Shown: in pieces, positions 58,127-64,000 of the stretch | How positions within the stretch are numbered: the stretch's first letter is position 1 | Layout: every line of letters starts with the position of its first letter | Source: Tubiluchus corallicola | Taxonomy: Eukaryota > Priapulida > Priapulimorpha > Priapulimorphida > Tubiluchidae | Reading direction: 5' to 3' | DNA length: 64,000 nt | Assembly (NCBI GenBank): GCA_030141605.1 | Contig: JAQGDQ010000155.1 | Location: 62,001-126,000, forward strand | The notes under the pieces: generated by a model | Told to the model about the DNA's origin: nothing | The model's database searches: none | The model's input: the letters and a program-made list of their open reading frames with translations, nothing else | Position numbers and translations under genes: made by a program

Positions 58127-59542
58127 ATGTGTAATAAATTAAGCATGGACAAGGTCCGAAACAAAACGGCGACTGGGAAAGAGGAGAGTGTTCTCTATTA
58201 CAAGTGTACTGCATGTTCTAGTTGTTTTAAACTAGTGAGCGAATTCCTACTTCATGCCAGGGAAAAACACTGCAAAGTGGTGCTAGCTGATGAGCTGGAT
58301 GAATCATTAAATTCTGCCAATAACGACGCTCAGACCGATAACTCTGTATCTAATGCTGCGCTGGACTTCGTAAACATCGACATTGCTGAATTAGCTGAGG
58401 TAAGCACGCCATCACAAATTGTTTTTCAGTATGATCCCGCTCATTGCGCAAACCCAGATGCGCAGCATGGACAGAAGGAGAGCCAGGTGATGGTCTTCTC
58501 CTGCGAACATTGTGGTAAAAACTTTTCCTCTCGCGCCACTCTGCTGCAACATGTGGGACGACAACATGCCGCACACACTTGCTATCAGTGCGGCGTCTGC
58601 ATGCAGTACTTTAACGTGGAAGCTCACCTGACCAATCATTTAGTTTCACATACTGGACTGGCACCATTTGAGTGTAAGACATGCCACAAGTGCTTCATAA
58701 ATGAAGATATGCTTTGCGAACACGAAGTCGTGCATGGGCTTCTCGACATAAGCAGTGAGCAAAAGCCAAACCTGTCTGACTGCAGTAGTGGACAGCAGTC
58801 GCATTTTTGGCAGAATCACAGGTCTAGCGGCTATTCCGCAAGGCTGTTCCAATGTCAAATATGTTACAAGCAATTCACTGCTAATACCAGTCTGCGGGAC
58901 CACTTGAGAATCCACACCGGAGATTTGCCTTTTAAATGTCAATACTGTGGCAAAGCTTTCAACCACAAGTACGGATTAGTTATTCACATTCGTAATCGTC
59001 ACACAAAGGAAAAGCCGTGCAAGTGCCAAGTTTGTGGTAGGTGTTTTTCGGCGACCCGTGACCTAACTAGACATATGAACATGCATACAAAGGCTAGAGT
59101 TTTTGCATGTGGTTACTGCGCAAAGCAGTTTACTAGAAAGTACGCTTGCAAACTGCACATGAAAAAATTATTGTGCCAGACTGAAAGACCAAAGAAAAGT
59201 GTACAGAAATTAGACAACAAACAGAGCAAAATGAAGGCAAAGAAAAATTGCACATTTGCAAAACAGAGTAGAATGAATGTAGTTCATGATAAGACACCTG
59301 CAAACACAATGAAAACTAATGCAGGTGCACATGAAAATAAATCAACTGCAGTAGTAAGTGGTGCAGCTGTGAAGACAAAGAAAAGTAATGCAGACGCAAA
59401 GGATAATGAGAAACGGACTGCAAAAAGTGACACCATTGCAGAGCAAAGTGATGTAAAGGCAAAAGAAAGTGATTCAGCAGTTAAATGTATTGACGATTCA
59501 AAACATTGGGAAGAAGACATGAAGAAAAGCAAGGAATCATAG
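58127..59542 (+). CDS. C2H2 zinc-finger protein, eight fingers (471 aa)
   Basis: A probable nuclear DNA-binding protein, paralogous to the gene at 51255: finger 1 is YKCTACSSCF..FLLHAREKHC in both layout and spacing. Fingers: 1 near residue 25-50; 2-4 (FSCEHC, YQCGVC, FECKTC) around 125-205; 5-8 (FQCQIC, FKCQYC, CKCQVC, FACGYC) around 245-350. Finger 8 ends HMKKLLC, so Cys replaces the last His. The C-terminal 110 residues are Lys/Ser/Ala-rich with loose repeats and no fingers, absent from the paralogue. Start: ATG 58127, with a second in-frame ATG at 58145 that aligns better with the paralogue. The single-exon ORF sits behind a likely acceptor ending at 58114. Confidence 0.88.
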   Translation: MCNKLSMDKVRNKTATGKEESVLYYKCTACSSCFKLVSEFLLHAREKHCKVVLADELDESLNSANNDAQTDNSVSNAALDFVNIDIAELAEVSTPSQIVFQYDPAHCANPDAQHGQKESQVMVFSCEHCGKNFSSRATLLQHVGRQHAAHTCYQCGVCMQYFNVEAHLTNHLVSHTGLAPFECKTCHKCFINEDMLCEHEVVHGLLDISSEQKPNLSDCSSGQQSHFWQNHRSSGYSARLFQCQICYKQFTANTSLRDHLRIHTGDLPFKCQYCGKAFNHKYGLVIHIRNRHTKEKPCKCQVCGRCFSATRDLTRHMNMHTKARVFACGYCAKQFTRKYACKLHMKKLLCQTERPKKSVQKLDNKQSKMKAKKNCTFAKQSRMNVVHDKTPANTMKTNAGAHENKSTAVVSGAAVKTKKSNADAKDNEKRTAKSDTIAEQSDVKAKESDSAVKCIDDSKHWEEDMKKSKES

Positions 59543-61780
59543 ACCCAACTTGTTTCAGTTTGGTTATAATGTCAAAGACTTAATTTAAAGTTTTGTTAGT
59601 GGTTACTCTCATTTCACAAAGTTTAACCTTTATTTTGTGTGCTTGTTTATTGAACTACCATTACAAAAAGACGATGCACCAACAACAAAAAATGTGACGG
59701 ATTAAATCAACACTGAAAGAGATGTTTCTAGGAATAAATCACACAGGTGATAGAAATAAATATCACAACAATTTTAGATAAAGGAGCATTAATAGCTCTT
59801 TACACAATGGTGTTTGGCTAACAACCACATGTGTTCTTCAAGTGATTTGCTTAAAGCTTGCATGGCAATTACCTTTCTGGTTTGCACGTTGTGCTAAAGT
59901 AATTTTTATTACTATCTTGCTTTCTGTAGATGTGGGCGTTTCTTCTTTTGCATATCATTCTAATGCTCACTTACTTAATCGACCTTAACTTGTGTTTCAA
60001 TCTTGGATGGGAGAAATATCTTGCAAGCGTGGTTTCTAGACAATATGTAAAAAGTAAGATCCCTGTTCGAAATTCTCTATATTCTGAAGCTACCCTTCTT
60101 TGCAAATCGACCATTCATCCTTCCTGACGTGGAGCACTACAGTCACAGTTACCATGAACCACTTGCTTGTTGAAGATCAGCTAAACCTCTTATTGCAACT
60201 TCTATGGAAGCATTTTTTGGAAGATGCTCTTGAGAGTGCTTCTGTCTAGTTTCAAGTGCCAACAGTTCGTTTCTAGCACTTGTTTTTTAGTCCTTCTCAT
60301 AAACATTCCCAGATACAGCACACACCTTATAAATCTAGCTTTTCTTCTGTGAGAAAGAAACTTGCTCTAGAAAATTTTCCCAAAAAGCTCAACCTGGTTT
60401 AATTTAAACCATATATAAACAGATGCCTCCTATCACTACACAACAGATTGTCTATTCTAAGCTCATATTGATATTTCCACCTTTTCTATTGTACTCCTTA
60501 CACTAACTTCCTTTATTGGGGTAATTTGTAAATAAAAAATTCTTTAGTTACTAAGCCTGTTATTATAGTTTCCTCTTAGTCATTACATTACTGAGCGTTG
60601 TGTGTAATAATTTTCTTTTGATGATGTCTATCAAGATTCACTCAATAAACTTATGCTAGTCATCTTTTATACAACACGTGGCGGTATTTTTGTTGCATTT
60701 TATTGAGTTATTTAAAATTTTCACCAGTTATTCATTTGTAATAATTCTTCTAGCATTAAAAGCTGGCTTGCTGCATGGCCAAGCTGTATGACATTAATAC
60801 TGTATGTTTCATATTCACAGACATTCAGATATGTCACTGAGGTATCTGCCTCAGTTTTAGTATAATTTTTTTTACAAATGTTTTTGAGAATAAAAGTTCC
60901 CAATTTTTTTGCTCAAATTGCACTCGCTTGAATAATGATTTGTCTTCTTATCGGTGTTGTGGCACCACTTTTTTACAATTCTAATGTGAATAGCATAAGA
61001 AATTATTTTTTGTAAAAATTGTTATTGAATTAAGGCGTAATTCAAGATAATTTAAGTACTGTATTTGTACTGGTGAACTACTCAAAATTATTTCCTCTGA
61101 GTGGAACATCTGGACTCTATTGTCTTAGTTTACAATGTATAATCCAGCTTCTTTAATTCAGTGTCATTTAGCATGTTGAACATGCATTTTAATACAAAAT
61201 ACAATTAAAACTGCAATAAAAGTAACAAAGACAATTGGCTATAATATGTTGCTGCTAGAACAACTGATTAAACATACAGATGATAAAATTTAAAAATAAC
61301 CGATTTATAGGTTTTTGTTTCTCACAGAACTTCTTTCAAAAACAAAGTAGACATTAAATAATACCTGAATTTCGTTTTTAAAATTAATGCAGTTGAATTC
61401 TCATCCTCAAATACAGATAAGATTCCTATCATAGTGAGGCCCTGCAAATTACTGATATCCATGGCAATGCATTGGCTAATCTATATTGTGATGATGATGA
61501 TATTACATTCCAAAGAAACTCCGAAAAAGTTTGGTATCTCAACGCTCATCAGAGGGGATTTTTCATTTGTTGTTTGTCATACATGTCCTTTCATCAGACG
61601 AAATAATAATCCAAATAGTTTCTCATCATTGCAAAACACCAAAACATAATTATTTGGTATGTTTAGCTTAATATATTATTGTTTACTGCAGTGTCTTGTG
61701 GTTTCTAAGTTGTTATGTTTGCATGAATTTTAGTAAACAACTCACGTAAGCTCATGTGCCAAAGTTCTGTTTTTTTTTAC
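59543..61780. other. 3' flank of the zinc-finger gene and intergenic sequence
   Basis: AT-rich, no supported gene. Several AATAAA signals (near 60530 and 60645) could end the zinc-finger transcript. Confidence 0.4.
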
Positions 61781-61790
61781 TAATTTCGAC

Positions 61791-61886
61791 AGAAGATGGC
61801 GCGCGGTTTGCGGTAATACACAAAGGCTTTCACAAATCATTGCTAATGTGCAAGGGAAAGGCATCACTATTTGCAAGATGGCGATG
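61791..61886 (+). promoter_or_regulatory. Probable core promoter/5' leader of HDHD5-like gene, YY1-type motifs and uORF
   Basis: AAGATGGCG occurs twice, at 61793 and 61875, matching the YY1 core (AANATGGCG) often seen at animal transcription starts. The first copy opens a 6-codon upstream ORF (ATG 61796 to TAA 61814-61816). The second copy contains the main start codon. Confidence 0.4.
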
Positions 61887-62003
61887 AGGGGTAGTGGTTG
61901 TGTTTGTCGACGCTTGCTAAGTTTACGATCAGACAAATTTTCTCGAAGTCTTTCAAATAAGAAAATGCGTTGCGATTGTAGAAGGCGCTGGACACACACT
62001 CAG
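61878..62003 (+). CDS. HDHD5: HDHD5-like coding exon 1
   Basis: ATG in a good context (caagATGg), a basic presequence-like peptide, phase 0 out. A second in-frame ATG is at 61884. Confidence 0.75.
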
Positions 62004-63012
62004 GTAATTTTCTTGTTTCATTTTATGACCGCTAAGATGCGTTTGTGATTCTGAGTTTTTGGTTGAATTAAGAAATTGTGAGGCTACATCGTTTCAACTC
62101 CAAGGCCTTTACAATTGATGTCATTTTGGAGCGTTCCATCGTTTTGTTTATGCATCTCAAGTTTGCCAGTATTTTTATCGTTGGCCTAGCTTTACGGACA
62201 GTGTAAATTACTTAATTTTTAGCTGAAATTTCTTTGCTAAACGCTTTAAAGATCCGGCAAGGAGGTGTGTCGGGCTTGTTTACTGTGATTGGTCGAATGA
62301 CGTCAGAACCAGCTGACTGCCTGGCGCGTACTGTATCTGGGTTGTGAAAAGGGCAAGTCAACAGCTATAATAGTAGCAAGTGCCTCGACTGTTTTTTTCA
62401 TAACCCTTCAAAATACGTCACACGTTTTAATAACTTCATTTTATCTTGATGGGTTTTAATACACTTTTGAAATTTATGCTGAGGACTAACCCTGGGAATT
62501 TAAACCACAAGAAAAAATTTGTGGGTATAAAAGTGTGAAGTCATGAGAATTCTTGTTGCTAGTACGTACTTATATCAGCAAGAATAACAGGCGAAAATGA
62601 AACAAACAATGAAATTCGTAGGAAAATAATTGCAACCGATTTTTATTAAATAATTTGATGTTGGTAGAGTAGAAATGTAAATATAACATTTTTATAATTT
62701 ATAATATCCATTTGGTTTTCTCAAATGAGAAAACCGCGAGAAGGGGAGGGCAAATGATAAAAACTAAGTTTCGTGATCGCATGCATCATGTTTTTATAGG
62801 TTAGTCAAGTTGGTGCAAAGTTTGGTATTCTTTTCGACATTGATGGCGTGATCGTTCGTGGAAGAACGCTGCTTCCCACAGCATTAGATGCATTTAATAA
62901 ACTTACCGATGGGAAGGGAAGCTTTCGAGTTCCGACAGTTTTCGTCACGAATGCTGGTAACACGTTGCGGCAGCAGAAAGCAGAGCAATTGACAAACTGG
63001 TTAGGAATTGAG
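61878..63012 (+). CDS. HDHD5: HDHD5/CECR5-like HAD-family protein, first two coding exons (partial)
   Basis: A HAD-superfamily protein, probably mitochondrial; biochemical role not settled in the family. Exon 1 (61878-62003, 42 codons) starts MAMRGSG and is rich in Arg/Ser/Leu without acids at first (CRRLLSLRSDKFSRSLSNKK), like a mitochondrial presequence. Exon 2 (62800-63012, 71 codons) has HAD motif I FGILFDIDGVIVRG, with both Asp present, and VPTVFVTNAGNTLRQQKAEQL, containing the FVTNAG motif typical of HDHD5/CECR5. Donors are cag|gtaatt and gag|gtacgc; the acceptor is tttttatag. Phases join at 0. The remaining exons lie beyond 64000. Confidence 0.88.
62800..63012 (+). CDS. HDHD5: HDHD5-like coding exon 2 (HAD motif I)
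   Basis: 71 codons. FDIDGVIVRG is HAD motif I and FVTNAGNT is motif II. Phase 0 both sides. Confidence 0.92.
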
Positions 63013-64000
63013 GTACGCAAACAGTGAAGTAATCTGTTGATTAGGCTTGACCGTAAATGCATAATGTTTCTCTTGCATACACGGAACAGTAATTTCAAAT
63101 AACTTAAGAATTAACAAGTTGAATTTGAATTTAAAAATAGGAAAAACTTGCCAAAAATGTCAAATGCCAACTCTGTGAGTCAGAGTGAAGTAAAAAAACA
63201 CGTTGTGTATAAGTCCTTTTATAATTCACACAGCTTTATGGCACATTCAGACTATTAAGTTTTCTTGACAAGTAACCCACAAGCCTGCTCAGACTAGAGA
63301 GCAAAACTTGCTGTGAGTTACTCTTACTTCTGACACTAACTTCACTATTCACAGCGAGAAGTTTCGAGAGTAACTCGCCGAGGAGTTTATACTAGACAAT
63401 AACTCGCAGGAAGTTAACTCGCAGCAACTGTCTCCCAGAGTTTGCAATTTCTTGCCAACAGTACCTCACACTGGTGAGTTTGCTATCAGAGAGAAACTTG
63501 CAAAAGAAAAGTAGCTAGTCTGAACACGCTGCTAGGGCATAGTCTTTAGCATTATTACATGTTTGTAATTATTTTTCTATCGTGTGGATTATGCTTCTAT
63601 CCACTTGAAGCAGTATCGAAACCATTTACATTGTAAACCAGGAAATATTTTCTATAGGCCTTTTGGCTATACTGAACTTCGGTCAGTTAAGCTTTCATTA
63701 AATATTAACTTTTCTGCAAAACAAATAAGAAAGTTCAACCATGGTTATTATGAGCAATTTTTAAGTCTTTTGTGCTTGATCGACCAAATTATCAACTGAT
63801 TCACATTTTTTTCGACACTTTGAAAGCTTTTGTGTTAAAAAGATATTGTGAATTTTTTAAGTAAGAAATATAGTACTTTATCTCGTGAAATTTTTTCCGG
63901 GCAATTTGTTTTTGTGTTTCCGTAAAGTCTGCCATATTTATTTGCCAAGGGATAGAAACATAAATTTTGATAAGTGGGCACTTTTTTTTAATGTGAGTTC
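63013..64000 (+). other. HDHD5-like intron 2, continuing past the window
   Basis: Begins gtacgc. Contains a MITE family C copy and otherwise AT-rich sequence. No third exon seen before the window ends. Confidence 0.6.
63241..63530 (-). mobile_element. MITE family C, full-length inverted copy (290 bp)
   Basis: The left end gcacattcagactattaag and the right end ctagtctgaacacgc are inverted, as in the 25.8 kb copy. Read in reverse complement it matches that copy through 'tttctctctga', 'gtgtgag.tactg', 'gagttactctcg' and 'cttgctgtgagttact'. Confidence 0.72.

Overview
This is an AT-rich animal nuclear DNA window. It has spliced genes with GT-AG introns, C2H2 zinc-finger genes, a LINE, hAT and mariner/pogo-like DNA transposon remnants, tRNA-derived SINE-like sequences and very large micro- and minisatellites. 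Dystroglycan and an HDHD5/CECR5-type HAD protein place it in Metazoa. The long introns, the repeat mix and the extended dystroglycan mucin region suggest an aquatic invertebrate (lophotrochozoan or non-vertebrate deuterostome), but the sequence alone does not fix the phylum.

Layout: 1-23.2 kb is gene-poor. It holds dispersed repeat families, a small mariner-type MITE (7.0 kb), a composite tetranucleotide satellite (8.0-8.8 kb), two minisatellites (11.6-12.4 and 12.8-14.1 kb), a nearly intact non-LTR retrotransposon on the minus strand (14.2-18.95 kb, two ORFs, one in-frame stop in ORF2), a dead hAT transposase fragment with terminal inverted repeats (19.6-20.4 kb) and a fold-back MITE (22.3-22.5 kb). 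23.28-43.85 kb is one plus-strand gene, dystroglycan. I reconstruct it as 16 phase-compatible coding exons encoding about 1,504-1,510 residues: signal peptide, first cadherin-like/S6-like module, furin-type basic site, a Ser/Thr/Pro-rich mucin region with an octapeptide tandem repeat, second cadherin-like module, SEA-like alpha/beta cleavage region with Gly-Ser, one transmembrane helix, and a cytoplasmic tail ending in the PPPY dystrophin-binding motif. Its introns carry further MITEs, SINE-like copies, polypyrimidine tracts and two unusual tandem arrays.

43.9-51.2 kb is probable dystroglycan 3' UTR and intergenic DNA with a pogo/Tigger-like element. Two related C2H2 zinc-finger genes follow in tandem on the plus strand (51.26-52.18 and 58.13-59.54 kb), each with its ORF in one exon behind a likely 5' UTR intron. 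The right edge (61.88 kb onward) carries the first two coding exons of an HDHD5-like gene that runs out of the window. No shared pathway links the three gene types. The most unusual structure is a run of seven decoy splice acceptors at 53-bp spacing directly upstream of a dystroglycan exon. Each decoy leads to an in-frame stop, and the array also carries repeated TCAAGGTCA nuclear-receptor-type half-sites.
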